A model generated the notes under the pieces. The model worked only from the letters and a program-made list of their open reading frames with translations. It did no database searches and had not been told where the DNA came from. The translations under genes and the position numbers were made by a program. 64,000 nucleotides of DNA from Nitzschia sp. DOCU1. Taxonomy: Eukaryota; Bacillariophyta; Bacillariophyceae; Bacillariales; Bacillariaceae. The stretch covers positions 5,766,001-5,830,000 of the forward strand of contig OX595985.1 in assembly GCA_951394045.1 (NCBI GenBank), given 5' to 3'. This document shows positions 20,395 to 30,856 of this stretch, piece by piece. How positions within the stretch are numbered: the first letter of the stretch is position 1; each line of letters starts with the position of its first letter.

Positions 20395-23300
20395 ATTGTC
20401 CTCTGCTCTAAAGCTCGACAACTCCGATGAAATTACTGTTCGTGCGGCCAACATTCGCTCTCATTGTCGTTCTAAGCGTCATGATCTGGACGGGGGTTCT
20501 ACATCCCATGACGCGGGGAGAGTGATCAACAATGAAACCGAATTTCAGGGAGACGAGCCAACGCCGGAGCGCCCGGAACCAAAGCCGCCTGATGAATGCG
20601 ACAGCTCATGCTCGAAGCCGGGGAGAGTACCATCCGAGGCTCCAGAGCCGGGGAGAGAATCTGTGGATGAAGCGAATGACGAAGACTCTATGGCAGAGGC
20701 GCATGAAAAAGAATTTATTGCCATGGTAAATTCCATCAAGATTGACATTGGACCAGCTACAGGGTTTCCGACATACGAATCCGATGATGCTCCAGAAGAC
20801 CCCGATGACCCGGATGAAGTTCGTGCCCAAATCGACACTGGTGCACACATTTCTTGTACTCATCGCAACGACATGATTCACGGATACACCAAGTTCACCA
20901 AAGACTGGCCCTGCCCGATCAAATTGTCACCTGCAACCCATGGATCTGATGCAACTCCGAAAGGCTTTGGATATGTGCATGTCCCAATCAACGATGGTGA
21001 CACAATTCTTCCAGTACGCATGTTCTACTCGCCAGCTCTGAGAACCACTGTGATAGATGAACGCGATCTGATTCAAGCTGCTGGATATAAGGCCAAGGAT
21101 ATCAAGTCGGAACAAATATTCAAGCACTACGATGCCGGTACATTCACATACCGGGCGGAACACCGCGTCAGACGAGCCAATGACGTTGTACTCCACGGAA
21201 TCCTACGCAACGGCAAATGTTACACCGGAGCATTTATTCCACCGTTCTCCAAGACTGCAGTAAAGAAGCTTTCAGAGCAAGATGAAAGTTTTGCACAAGA
21301 CTGTCGGACAGCTACCATGTACAACGTGCATGTGCATCAAGAAAGGGAGTACGAGGCGCTACGAAAGGAATTCGAAAGCCTAGCATGTATGCATCACAAG
21401 CTACGGTTCCACAAATTCATTCAAAAGGCAACCAAGGTCAACGCGATTCGGAAGGAGACCGAGCCGCTCCTATGGCACCAAAGGCTGGGGCATCCAAGCG
21501 ACTACTACTTATTCAATGCCCACAAGCATGTTCGTGGGGTACCGCCATTCAAGCATATGAATGCTATCCTGGACACTTGCCCTACGTGTATCAAAGCCAA
21601 GCAGACAAAAGAACCAGCTGGGGAAAATTCAACTCGTATTGCTGAACAGCCTTATCAAGGCTTATCCATTGACTTCTCGTTTGCTGGTCAAAAGTCCAAG
21701 AATCAAGAGCGAGCCAAGGACTTCGTAGGAATCAATGGCGAAACCTGTTGGATCCTCATCACTGATCATTTCTCACGAATGAAACACGGTGACACAAGGA
21801 TCTCAAAGGCATCGCCTATTGGATGGATCCGAGACTTTCTGAAACGGTATGCACCCGAGTGCGACAATAAGTACGTTGTCATGGATCAAGGCGGAGAATT
21901 ATACAAGAACCCGCAAGTGCGCGACCTGTTTCGCGAATTTGGCTATGCCATTCGCCCCACGGGAGCCGATGCATCAAACCAAAACGGTCCTGTTGAGCGG
22001 GCCCATTTGACCGCAGCAAATGCAATTCGAGCCATGTTGGAAGGTGCCAATCTGGATATTAAATTTTGGCCCTATGCATTCCATCATTGGATGCGTATTG
22101 ATAATTCATTTCCTTCTCGGGACCAAACTCAAGCTCCTCTCAAGATTGCGCAGGATACGGTTGATGATCTATCCGGGCTTCGAACATTCGGCTGCCGTGT
22201 TTGGGTCAGGCCACCAGGAAGACGACATGCCAAGTTTCAATCGAATTCTCGGAAAGGTATCTTTCTTGGCTTCATCCCTAATACCAACAAGAATATCGTC
22301 TGGTACGACCCCGAAACTGCACGCGTGAAGATAGCCAAACATGCAAGATTCGATGAAGGCATGAATGACCTGCCACCCGACAGCGTGCCGCCTCATGTGA
22401 TTCACCTTCGGCGCACTCAAGACGGTGATGAGATTCCCCCGGAGAACGAAGATGTGACTATTCCCACGTTTGACATTGGCGCCAGTCCTTTTTCACATAC
22501 CCTGTCTAAAACCTTACAGCGCACCTGCCGCAACGCCACATTTGGATTGATGGTTGAAACCGACGAACTGAATAATCGTGCCTTCGTGGCCAACGTCAAG
22601 AACAACAGCAGTGCGTCCCGCCTTTTCTCTTCGCACAAGGCCACCACGAATAAAATACGAGGTGCCTACGTCATCAAAATCAATGGTGAACCCGTGTTCA
22701 CTAAACAGGAAGTTCTTGAGGCACTGCAAAAGCTTCGAGACGAGAATGCCAAATCATTTGATATTGAGTTTGCGCCTGAGAAGCGCCTTTCTGCCAAGGA
22801 CGTTCGAAAGGCTGTTCGGGAGTTGAACCTATACGATCCTGCGCTATCGTCTGCCTCAGGCCACGTGCATAGTCTGTGCATCGAAGATATTTGGTCCATT
22901 GCGCAAATTCGCTTCCCACAGGACGACTTTTCCGTTGCCAACTTGTCCTTCCAAGAAGCCTCCTGTGCACTCCATGCCATTCGATCGAAAGCGACTACCA
23001 CTGCTGAACAAACACTTGGACGATTCACCCGTCGCAAGCTAAAATCCTTGGACACATGGCCAGAGTGGGAAGCTGGAGAACACAAGCAACTCGACCAGTT
23101 CCACGAGCTTCAAATGTATGGAGAGCCCGTCACTCGTCCACCTAATGCTGTGGTTCTCCGCCAGCACTGGCAGTATCACATCAAGCGGGACGGAACTCGA
23201 AGAGCTCGGAATTGTTGCGATGGTTCCCCCCGTGCTGCCCCTGTTTTGCATCGTTTTGCCCAAACTTATTCATCGTGTGTGGAGCAGCCAGTCCAACGGC

Positions 23301-24754
23301 TATTCTTTGCCCTCGCAGCCGAATTGAACTACAAAATCTTTGGCGGTGACGCAAAAGACGCCTATGCGCATTCACCTCCTCCCGACCGTCCTACCTTTGT
23401 GGAGATCGACGATGCATATGCCGAGTGGTACCAGCATCGTTTCGGCAAATCGGTGGATCGATCCAAAGTGCTCCCGGTACAGCATGCACTACAAGGACAC
23501 CCCGAATCTGGAAGATTATGGGAACGACATATATCGGCTATCCTCCTGTCCCCTGCCTTCAAGTTCCGTGCTACCACCCATGACAAATCGATTTATCGGG
23601 GCGAATATGATGGCGTTCCAATCTTTTTGTTGCGACAAGTAGATGACTTTGCACTTGCTGCCCCATCCGAGGCGATTGCCAAAGCCATCTATGCTCGCAT
23701 TGGTGAACTGTTGCAACTGCCCTCCGAAGACAAGCCTCCCTTCTCGTACCTTGGCCCTGTCAAAGATTTCAATGGCGTGGATGTCGCGCAGTATGCTGAT
23801 CGCATTGTGCTGTCATGTGCCAGCTACATTGATCGTGTTCTACGCACTCATGGCTGGGATACGCCGGCACCAAATGAAGCCCTGGACTCTGCCAAACCCA
23901 TCTCCCCTATACCGGCAGACAGTATCAACGCGCTGTATGCTACTCAGGGTGTTACTGAAGGCAGCGCTGAACACAAGAAACTTGAGACCGCAATGGGTTT
24001 CTCGTATCGCACGCTATTGGGCGAACTACTCTATGCGTATGTCATGTGTCGACCCGATATCGGCTACGCAGTCATAACCCTGAGTAAATTTGCCACCTGT
24101 CCGGGTGCATTTCACTTTGGAATGCTCAAAAAGGTTGCTAAATATTTGCGACGCACCAAGCACTGGGGTATTCATTTTCGGCGCTCTACGCGAGATCCAA
24201 CTCTCCCGTCATGTCCATCCGATTCGACTGCCATTCCGACAGAGAGCGACTTGCCCCACTTTCCTGCTCTTGAATCTGGTATACGGCTAACCACCTTCCT
24301 CGACGCAGCCCATGCCAATGATCTTCGTCGCCGCCGTTCCACCACAGGTTTCGCTATCATGCTTGCTGGCGGCTGTATCTCGTACAAATGCAAGACTCAG
24401 CCTCTTACCGCCACCAGTTCCACCGAGGCGGAGTTCTATGCTGCTGTCAGTGCGGCTAAGCAAGTCAAGTATCTGCGTGCTATCCTCCACGAACTCGGAT
24501 TTCCCCAAAAGAGTCCCACACCTCTCTACTGCGATAACGAATCCGCAATCCGAATGATCAATGCCCGGACTCCCACCGAGCGCTCACGTCACATTCTTAT
24601 TCAATATTTTGCCATCCAAGACTGGAAGGATCAAGGAGACATCATCATGCGGCATATTCCCGGAGTCTTAAACCCATCCGACGACCTCACGAAACCTCTC
24701 GGTTGGATTCTGCACTCCCGCCACGCCCGTCGCCTTATGGGCCACTATGGTTGA
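20315..24754 (+). CDS. pol: Copia A pol (protease-integrase-RT-RNase H)
   Basis: 1479-codon frame. The protease has DTGA at residues 174-177. The integrase finger begins at His near 388, and D453, D524 and E561 give a D-D-36-E core. The RT active site reads Gln-Val-Asp-Asp around 1108-1111. RNase H has an Asp near 1330, a STEAEF motif and a DNESA motif after it. Integrase before RT is diagnostic of Ty1/copia. An insert of about 200 residues between integrase and RT is unassigned. No internal stop is present, so the element may be autonomous if gag is made. The region before residue 150 has no recognised domain; the real pol entry point is unclear. Confidence 0.92.
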   Translation: MVTRRRPLLKSKRHSSRTTSALPIRGRLSSALKLDNSDEITVRAANIRSHCRSKRHDLDGGSTSHDAGRVINNETEFQGDEPTPERPEPKPPDECDSSCSKPGRVPSEAPEPGRESVDEANDEDSMAEAHEKEFIAMVNSIKIDIGPATGFPTYESDDAPEDPDDPDEVRAQIDTGAHISCTHRNDMIHGYTKFTKDWPCPIKLSPATHGSDATPKGFGYVHVPINDGDTILPVRMFYSPALRTTVIDERDLIQAAGYKAKDIKSEQIFKHYDAGTFTYRAEHRVRRANDVVLHGILRNGKCYTGAFIPPFSKTAVKKLSEQDESFAQDCRTATMYNVHVHQEREYEALRKEFESLACMHHKLRFHKFIQKATKVNAIRKETEPLLWHQRLGHPSDYYLFNAHKHVRGVPPFKHMNAILDTCPTCIKAKQTKEPAGENSTRIAEQPYQGLSIDFSFAGQKSKNQERAKDFVGINGETCWILITDHFSRMKHGDTRISKASPIGWIRDFLKRYAPECDNKYVVMDQGGELYKNPQVRDLFREFGYAIRPTGADASNQNGPVERAHLTAANAIRAMLEGANLDIKFWPYAFHHWMRIDNSFPSRDQTQAPLKIAQDTVDDLSGLRTFGCRVWVRPPGRRHAKFQSNSRKGIFLGFIPNTNKNIVWYDPETARVKIAKHARFDEGMNDLPPDSVPPHVIHLRRTQDGDEIPPENEDVTIPTFDIGASPFSHTLSKTLQRTCRNATFGLMVETDELNNRAFVANVKNNSSASRLFSSHKATTNKIRGAYVIKINGEPVFTKQEVLEALQKLRDENAKSFDIEFAPEKRLSAKDVRKAVRELNLYDPALSSASGHVHSLCIEDIWSIAQIRFPQDDFSVANLSFQEASCALHAIRSKATTTAEQTLGRFTRRKLKSLDTWPEWEAGEHKQLDQFHELQMYGEPVTRPPNAVVLRQHWQYHIKRDGTRRARNCCDGSPRAAPVLHRFAQTYSSCVEQPVQRLFFALAAELNYKIFGGDAKDAYAHSPPPDRPTFVEIDDAYAEWYQHRFGKSVDRSKVLPVQHALQGHPESGRLWERHISAILLSPAFKFRATTHDKSIYRGEYDGVPIFLLRQVDDFALAAPSEAIAKAIYARIGELLQLPSEDKPPFSYLGPVKDFNGVDVAQYADRIVLSCASYIDRVLRTHGWDTPAPNEALDSAKPISPIPADSINALYATQGVTEGSAEHKKLETAMGFSYRTLLGELLYAYVMCRPDIGYAVITLSKFATCPGAFHFGMLKKVAKYLRRTKHWGIHFRRSTRDPTLPSCPSDSTAIPTESDLPHFPALESGIRLTTFLDAAHANDLRRRRSTTGFAIMLAGGCISYKCKTQPLTATSSTEAEFYAAVSAAKQVKYLRAILHELGFPQKSPTPLYCDNESAIRMINARTPTERSRHILIQYFAIQDWKDQGDIIMRHIPGVLNPSDDLTKPLGWILHSRHARRLMGHYG

Positions 24755-24843
24755 TCTCTCTACGTATCTTTGGGGTTGATACATCCTTACATTGTCTACT
24801 CGTTCATTCTATGATCTTCTACTGGGTAACGATCAGGGGAGAG

Positions 24844-25005
24844 TGTCGAACGAGTCATATCACACGTACACACGACAGACCACAGAACCGTTGTTCTTCT
24901 TCCTCCGGTGATTCCGAAACTGCAGCAAACTAAAACAAAGTAGCCACTCTTTTTATTTCGGAATACTTTGGATTGCAAGTAGGTCGAGATCGAAGGAGCA
25001 CTACA
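24844..25005 (+). repeat. 3' LTR of copia A
   Basis: 162-bp partner of 17918-18081, followed by the target duplication GAGTT (25006-25010). Confidence 0.95.
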
Positions 25006-25816
25006 GAGTTTTGTTTGGCCCTACAGAGAACATTGCAAGAGTTGCTGGCAAAAGTCTACCGCCAGCAGGTTCGCAATGTTCTTCTTGGCGGGACTGACCA
25101 AATGGTCGTCGTCGGGACTAGTAGTATGCGATATCATGGTGATCTATACATTCAAATGTCTCGCAAGGACCATGGGATGCGAGCTACTCTAGCGTCCATT
25201 AGTACAAGTGCATCGAAGCAAGAAGCAGGGGCAATGACGGCCATCATCAACCCTACCGGCACTACTACTAATGTGGATAGCTCGAATGCTAGAGATACGA
25301 GGCAAGAGAAATACGAGGATGGAAAGGATCAGGTTGGGCACTGCCTGCTGTGAATCAAAATGTTCCAGATGGAGATTCCATTATCGCTCTGGTGGCTTCC
25401 GCCCGAACATTTTCTATTTTGCGGCTAGTTGCTAGAGTACCTGTCTGTATAGCTATATGGACGACAGGGGAAACATCTTTTGCAATGGGCTTGATGACTC
25501 GTAGTCTGCTAGAGAAAGGATATCCAAACATGATGAGGTTCCTATTGTTCGTTTTGTTTGTCTACCATGTGGCATGGGAATCCAAACGACCATTTTGGGT
25601 TTTGACAAAAAAGAAGTAGAAGACCCCTTCTCGAGCGCCATTGTCGAACTAACTTTGTATTACTCATGCGAGGACTTTTTCACAAGATTCACGCACAAGA
25701 CAAAAACGATGATGGAACAAGGAGCTGAATCCAAAATTGTGGATACACGACGCCGCCGAATCGATGGCACACGACCACTACTACCAAGAAAGGAGCATGT
25801 GAGGCCATGGTTTTGA
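25006..25816 (+). pseudogene. Possible decayed coding sequence, unrecognised
   Basis: Three overlapping plus-strand frames (to 25353, 25350-25619 and 25574-25816) each contain protein-like stretches but none is complete or has a recognised domain. The last one, rich in charged residues with a Cys-Glu-Asp-Phe-Phe segment, looks most natural. This may be a broken or spliced host gene, or chance. 25820-26300 holds no supported gene. Confidence 0.25.
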
Positions 25817-26306
25817 GGTTTGTGGAACGGCAACTGCAGTACAGGAACGGATGGACAAGAGGCAAATCGGAACATATCAAAAGGCGGTTTGTGGACGGCA
25901 GTTTGAGTTTGTCATGTCACATACTACTTTGACGAGGCTACCATTGTTCCTCCATAGATGAACGTCTACTAGACAAGCTTGTTTATTGTCTTTATCATGT
26001 TACATAGACAGCTCGTTCCACGTTTGCATGGCTGCTTGTTTGGCCATCGTGGGTTGATGTACATGAGAATAATACTCATTCGTGACTTGGGGGAAAAGAA
26101 ATTAGAACTGTATATTGTTAGCTACCACTAGTAGTAGGTAGTAGAAAGGAAAAATCTCAATTTAATGGAGCATGGACAAAAGTGTCTTGACCCCAGGGGG
26201 TTAATAGATTCCGTAGTCCAGCCAAAAATATGCAGTAGTTCTTGTCCTACCATTGTCAGCATGGTAAAATATCAAGTCCAAACTGACAGAGTTGTTAGAA
26301 TGAGGG

Positions 26307-27740
26307 CTAAGGGACATGGAAGCATCCTGGATAGCCTCGTCCTGCCAAGGCATTTTGTGCGTCTGTTGAATTTTCCATGATCTTGAGGAAATAGGGGCAA
26401 TCCAGTTCAAATGTGTAGTTCTTCATACAGAAGCTTTGTGGCCAAAACCAACCGTAAGGCCATGGCTTGTGCACTCCAAGGGGCTTTGTCGTCCCTCGTA
26501 CGGCCATGCGCTCCTTAACAACGTCATCGCTGAGTTGGTAGGCGGCCTGAATATGCTCAAAATTTGTGGTTTCCGTGGAAAATAAAGCGGCATCCAATAC
26601 TGAAGGAAGGGAGGCATTCAAGCCTCTCAAAATAGTAGAAAAGTACAGATCTTCTGCCTCAGGTTCTTGGGCATGACAGATTGCCTTTTGGAAAGATTCT
26701 TCATCCAGCCCTGCATAGAAAGCACTGTTTGCAGGACAATACTCAATGGCTTTTAGCAGCCATGAACGTTTTCGTAATGATAGCCCCCCATTGCCGTGAA
26801 CTCCAATATCATATCTTGAACGAGAACACAAATCTTCCCCTGTGTATGGATAGGGGGGTATTGCGGCATTTACTTTGTTTCTTGTTTCTGCAGCATGTTG
26901 GTGATAGGTCTTCCAGTATTCGGGGATCTCGGAACAAAACCTGTCACCAACCGACCCCCCCCATGGTGCACCCACCCAATCTGCATCTAGCCAGTTTTGA
27001 AATTTGAAGGGACCACAAATGACGGCATCGGATTGAAGAGTCAAAAGAAAATCAGAATCTGTCGAGGTGAACTCACGAGTTCAGTAATGACGATTTAGCC
27101 ATGCGCTGTTGGGACTGTAAAAGTTTGAACACGACTCCCAGCTATACACGGTATGATTCAATACCGAGATGCGGACCTGGCCTTGACCAATCAACTTTCG
27201 AAAGTGGGGCTTAGCCTCTGAATAAATCCGGTCAATTTTGCTCTGAAGAGAGGGGTCTTGGCATGCCGAGGTATGCAATGCTATGCAAACTTGCTCTCTT
27301 GGTTCCAAGAAATGAGCCGCAGATTCAAGTGCCCACATCGATGCAACCTCAATGGAAGGATCCATAAGCACAACAGTGATCCCACATCCATTCTTGGCAA
27401 TCAGGGGGTTTTGATAATCGGCAGTTGAAATGGAAAAATTGTACGGCAAACCCACTTCTTCATAATATGATATTGAAAACGACAGTTGAATCAACTGGGG
27501 CAGCAAACGAGCTGTTAATCCAAACTGTATGACCAAGGCAATTAGGAGCACAATCATAAGCACTGGCAGCCGGAATTTCTTCATTCCCCCCTTCTGCCCA
27601 GGTAGTGACAAGCCTCGTCCTCTCCATGACAAGGCCGATGAATCCCCCGGATCATGTCGTTTGGAAGTGGTCGACGCGACAACGGACGACGTTTGATCAT
27701 GCTGATTTCCAAGTCTTCTCAAGCGTCGAAAAGGCTTCAT
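26307..27740 (-). pseudogene. DUF5672-type glycosyltransferase, left copy, with an in-frame TGA
   Basis: Codons run in one frame from ATG 27740 to the stop at 26307 (477 sense positions) except for TGA at 27083-27081. The right-arm copy at 52768 has Tyr-Trp near this point and reads through. The protein is a type II membrane protein: a basic N-terminal tail of about 55 residues, then one hydrophobic helix. It continues into the DUF5672 region with Asp-Trp-Val-Gly-Ala-Pro-Trp, a GNGGLSLR motif and an Asp-containing acidic motif. DUF5672 is usually treated as a glycosyltransferase-like fold; substrate unknown. The rest is well preserved, so the stop is recent, or an assembly error. Confidence 0.8.
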
Positions 27741-28120
27741 GGTGATAACATCTATGTGATGGATGGAGACAAGTCTCCATGGTCATTCTATTGTCTAAAA
27801 CGATGGCGGGAGCCGCCGTGACGGCTTTTAACGGAAGCTCCTCGCCGGGCGACACCCTTTCATCACAATAAAGCGCCACGCATCTAAACAATATGATTTA
27901 CATAGAAAGAAAATTCATTTGGAGAAGGTTCTGATGTTCTAGTATATATGCCCCTACTCGCTCTTGCTCGCCAAGTAGCGTGGTAGGTCGAGAAGGTACA
28001 TAGGGAATGGCCGCAGACGCAGGAGAACGGACGGACGGAAGAAAAGTGCTGAAGGAGGGGGGGGGGGGGGGTACGGAGAGAGGGGCGGGAAGGAAAATAG
28101 GGAAGACAAGGGGTGTTAAT
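27741..28120. other. Upstream flank of the DUF5672 pseudogene, with a G run
   Basis: No gene is seen. A run of G residues lies near 28056-28072 inside purine-rich sequence. The region ends at the left edge of the DNA transposon A1. Confidence 0.4.
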
Positions 28121-28179
28121 GGGACCCCTTCAAGGATTTCCACTTGGCAGGCCTTGCATATCGCGAGAAATAACACGGT
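28121..28179. repeat. Left TIR of transposon A1
   Basis: Inverted partner of 30797-30854, starting GGGACCCCTTCAAGG and ending ACACGGT. The shared inner block TTGGCAGGCCTTG also appears at about 43428-43442 in the broken relative. Confidence 0.9.
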
Positions 28180-28435
28180 GGCATTATTTAAGAAGGAATT
28201 ATTTTTAAAGAATATTTGCTTCCCCCTTTCACGTATTCACTAGAAATTAACTCAAAAGATTGCTTTTACCACAAAAATATACCCTTTGCAGCAGAACAGA
28301 TTACCACGCAGTTTCTCCGACGGCGTTTGTCGGCGTCGAGACGACCACAAACACACAACACAAACACAAACAACAACAACAACAACAACAAACTCAACTT
28401 TTTGGAAACGGTGCACTTCTATCTTAAGAATAATA

Positions 28436-30610
28436 CTAGTGCACACTTTGATACATAAAATTTGCACGAAAGGTAAATGCCTCCCAGATGTCACAAAAGA
28501 AATCAACCTCCCACATCTGCTCTGTGAAACCTCTTCGAATGAAACGTGACATCTTACATCGTTGCACTCCACGCTCATTCCCAGATCGCACTACTGCAAC
28601 ACACCCTGATCGAAGAACTCTGTCACCGCCAAACTTTTCATTTGCCTCATCTGGTTGGCAGCACAGCTGTCCATGTGTCTGGGCCTCAAGACGTAGATGA
28701 TATCCCTTGTCCAAAACGTTTAGAAAAGGCCTGTTGGATGTGGGATCCTTCTTCTCTGCAAACTCTTGTTGATGAAGCAAGATTTGTGTGTCCCTGATTT
28801 GTCGATCCTCGTCGCTGTGTCCAGTCACAAGTGGCAAGCCATACATCCATCCACATAGCTGTAGTGCCACCACGGCCTTTGCACAGCACATACCATAATA
28901 GTTATTGTGTAGGGCTCTGTTGAGATCTGCAGAGTTGGGATTTGGAAAAGGTATGTTTGTTGTGTCATGCATGATAACTCGGTGGCCATCAACTTTACTA
29001 AAGTGATTGTTCCAATTGTCTTTGCGTAGGTCTGCGTCTTCTTTGTAGGATGCATAGATGGGCCAGCGTTGTCGACAATCCAGCTCATCACGGTTGCGTT
29101 TCACAATGGATTTTCGGAGTGTCCTCCACACAGCCCCGTAAGATTTTTCAAGTTCTGCAACCCGGTTGTATGTTCGACCCCATGCAAACTCAAAATAGAG
29201 AACAAGCTCTTCCAACCACGTCAATTTTGTGACTGTAGTTGTCATTTTGTCAAAGTCACCTCCGTATATGATTGTTGCATACCGCAGCAAGTGCTTCAGG
29301 TCGGTAAATCCAGTGCGCCTTTTCACTTCTTTTGGACACAACGAGCCAATTTGAATGTGAGCTTGCTCCTCCTTCTTGAGTGGTTCTTGAGTGGTCTGGC
29401 TAGGTTTGTTGCTTTCGTCTTCAGTGCAAGGATACTCTAAAAGGAACTCCCGAACAATGGCTGCCTTGGCAAGTGGGGATAGTTGTGCATCCTGTCTACT
29501 GAGCTCAATTGTATGGCGAATCAGCTCACGATCAAGAGCAACACCATTGGAAACAGCAGTGGCCGGTTTTGCCTGGAAGCTCTTTTTCCCAATAGGAGCT
29601 GGCGCTTGGAAGGGAGGAATCTTGAAATTGACTGTATTTCCCTCAGAGTCGATGAACGATGTGCTCTTGTGTACCATTTCCATGGGGTGTTGGTCACAAA
29701 TGCGCATGTTTTGGCGGTCAAGTTTCCGTCCATAACCAAGTCGATCTGTAAATTCTCGCCTGATGAAGGATTTGATTCGATGTCTCTTTGATGTCTCTTT
29801 CGTTTTGCGGTTGTTGCATCCGATTTGAGGGATGGTGGGGGGCTTGGGACTCGGGTCAACTTCTGGTGTAAGTCCTGTGGACAGACGAGCTGTCTGGATA
29901 GCCAGTTGGTTGTTTGTGCGTGTAGTCAACTTTAGATCCTTAACCAATAGATCCATTGTTCTTGATGAATCCTTTCCTGGGCCAATGTACATGGCAAAGT
30001 CTGAGTCACCAGATATAACAAAGTCTGCTGTTCCATCCATCACATGCTTGGCAATGCAGGGGCCTGCCTGCATTGGAGCAATTTCAAAGGAAACATTGCC
30101 ACCCTCGCCACCATTTACAAAGCTAGATGCAAAGTTGCTGCATCTTTCACTGAAATCTTCTGGCAAAAGTTGTCTCTGAATAGCAGATTCAAGTGATTTC
30201 ACTTGTGTTTGCTTCTCTGCAATTGCAGCCTCATCAGGTTCAGTGTTGTTGAGTAGGCTGTAGAGCTGGTTGCGTCTAAATAGAACTTCAATTGCATTTT
30301 TCTCTGCTTGTGCTCGTCGGTGGCAAGATGCTCGTTTTGATGCATGTCGAACTTGTGGATTATCACATACAATGTGAACATTGCACTTCTTTTTTATGAA
30401 ATCAGTGGCTATTCTTGCTATAGCCCCATCTGGGGTGAAAGCAGAGCGGTCATGGATGTACTTGAATGCGAGAAGGTTGGCATCAATCACACCCTTTAGC
30501 CTGCGATTCTCAGTCGTAGCATCAGTAAGCTGTTGTAATACAAACAGCACTTCATCAAAGGGCATTGGCATAGTCTGCCAAGTCACTCCAGCTTGCCCAT
30601 TGATCCCCAT
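28436..30610 (-). CDS. Putative transposase of A1: FEN1/XPG-like N-terminus, THAP-like middle, DDE domain
   Basis: 724 aa from ATG 30610. Residues 40-210 resemble FEN1/XPG nucleases: an Asp at 43, Asp 83 followed by the RRAxAEK motif (98-104), and an I-region-like segment ending in Gly-Asp-Ser-Asp (201-204). The two glutamates normally found in APxEAE are absent (APMQAG, 178-183), so nuclease activity is uncertain. Residues 262-310 resemble a THAP-type finger with the first Cys missing and Cys-x2-His at the end. Residues 540-660 look like a DDE_Tnp_4 (Harbinger/ISL2EU type) core: D549, D600 or D602, and D634 in LDKGY. It is presumably the transposase that cuts at the TIRs. Domain calls are from motif reading and need a profile search. 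The frame is complete. Confidence 0.65.
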   Translation of the reverse strand: MGINGQAGVTWQTMPMPFDEVLFVLQQLTDATTENRRLKGVIDANLLAFKYIHDRSAFTPDGAIARIATDFIKKKCNVHIVCDNPQVRHASKRASCHRRAQAEKNAIEVLFRRNQLYSLLNNTEPDEAAIAEKQTQVKSLESAIQRQLLPEDFSERCSNFASSFVNGGEGGNVSFEIAPMQAGPCIAKHVMDGTADFVISGDSDFAMYIGPGKDSSRTMDLLVKDLKLTTRTNNQLAIQTARLSTGLTPEVDPSPKPPTIPQIGCNNRKTKETSKRHRIKSFIRREFTDRLGYGRKLDRQNMRICDQHPMEMVHKSTSFIDSEGNTVNFKIPPFQAPAPIGKKSFQAKPATAVSNGVALDRELIRHTIELSRQDAQLSPLAKAAIVREFLLEYPCTEDESNKPSQTTQEPLKKEEQAHIQIGSLCPKEVKRRTGFTDLKHLLRYATIIYGGDFDKMTTTVTKLTWLEELVLYFEFAWGRTYNRVAELEKSYGAVWRTLRKSIVKRNRDELDCRQRWPIYASYKEDADLRKDNWNNHFSKVDGHRVIMHDTTNIPFPNPNSADLNRALHNNYYGMCCAKAVVALQLCGWMYGLPLVTGHSDEDRQIRDTQILLHQQEFAEKKDPTSNRPFLNVLDKGYHLRLEAQTHGQLCCQPDEANEKFGGDRVLRSGCVAVVRSGNERGVQRCKMSRFIRRGFTEQMWEVDFFCDIWEAFTFRANFMYQSVH

Positions 30611-30796
30611 GGCTTTGCTAAAATGACCGATAAGTCAGCATCATGGTCAAAGGGTCACAATGCTTCGAGTGCTTCCGACGAGGGAGCAGAATGGCGCGAA
30701 GTTGGATATTCGTTAAACAGAATTGTTTAGGTAAAAATTCTGTGTAAATGACTGTGACTAAAGAAAATGATTCGGTTAAAGTAAATTGTTTGATAT

Positions 30797-30854
30797 ACCG
30801 TGTTAATTTGCGCGATAGCCAAGGCCTGCCAATTCCAAACCTTGAAGGGGTCCC
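30797..30854. repeat. Right TIR of transposon A1
   Basis: Inverted partner of 28121-28179. It ends GGGGTCCC and is followed by the AT duplication. Confidence 0.9.
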
Positions 30855-30856
30855 AT

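Larger units (their letters stand above)
17918..25005 (+). mobile_element. Complete Ty1/copia LTR retrotransposon (copia A)
   Basis: Short LTRs of 164 bp (17918-18081) and 162 bp (24844-25005) start TGTCGAACG and end CA. They differ by a 2-base gap and two substitutions. A perfect 5-bp target duplication GAGTT flanks the element (17913-17917 and 25006-25010). A Met-tRNA-like primer site (GGTTATGAGCCC) follows the 5' LTR, and a purine tract (AGGGGAGAG) precedes the 3' LTR. Gag and a pol of copia order (protease, integrase, RT, RNase H) lie between. It separates the coiled-coil gene from the DUF5672 gene of the left arm. Confidence 0.95.
28121..30854 (-). mobile_element. DNA transposon A1 with about 58-bp TIRs and an AT target duplication
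   Basis: The left end (28121-28179) and the reverse complement of the right end (30797-30854) both begin GGGACCCCTTCAAGG. They match for about 58 bases with scattered changes and one indel. AT flanks both ends (28119-28120, 30855-30856). Inside is one long minus-strand ORF, plus an (AAC)n tract near 28370. A second, broken copy of the left end lies at 38246-38256 and 43414-43600, and a diverged piece of the coding end at about 55261-55436, so this is a dispersed family. The right edge abuts an LTR fragment of copia B. Confidence 0.85.
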
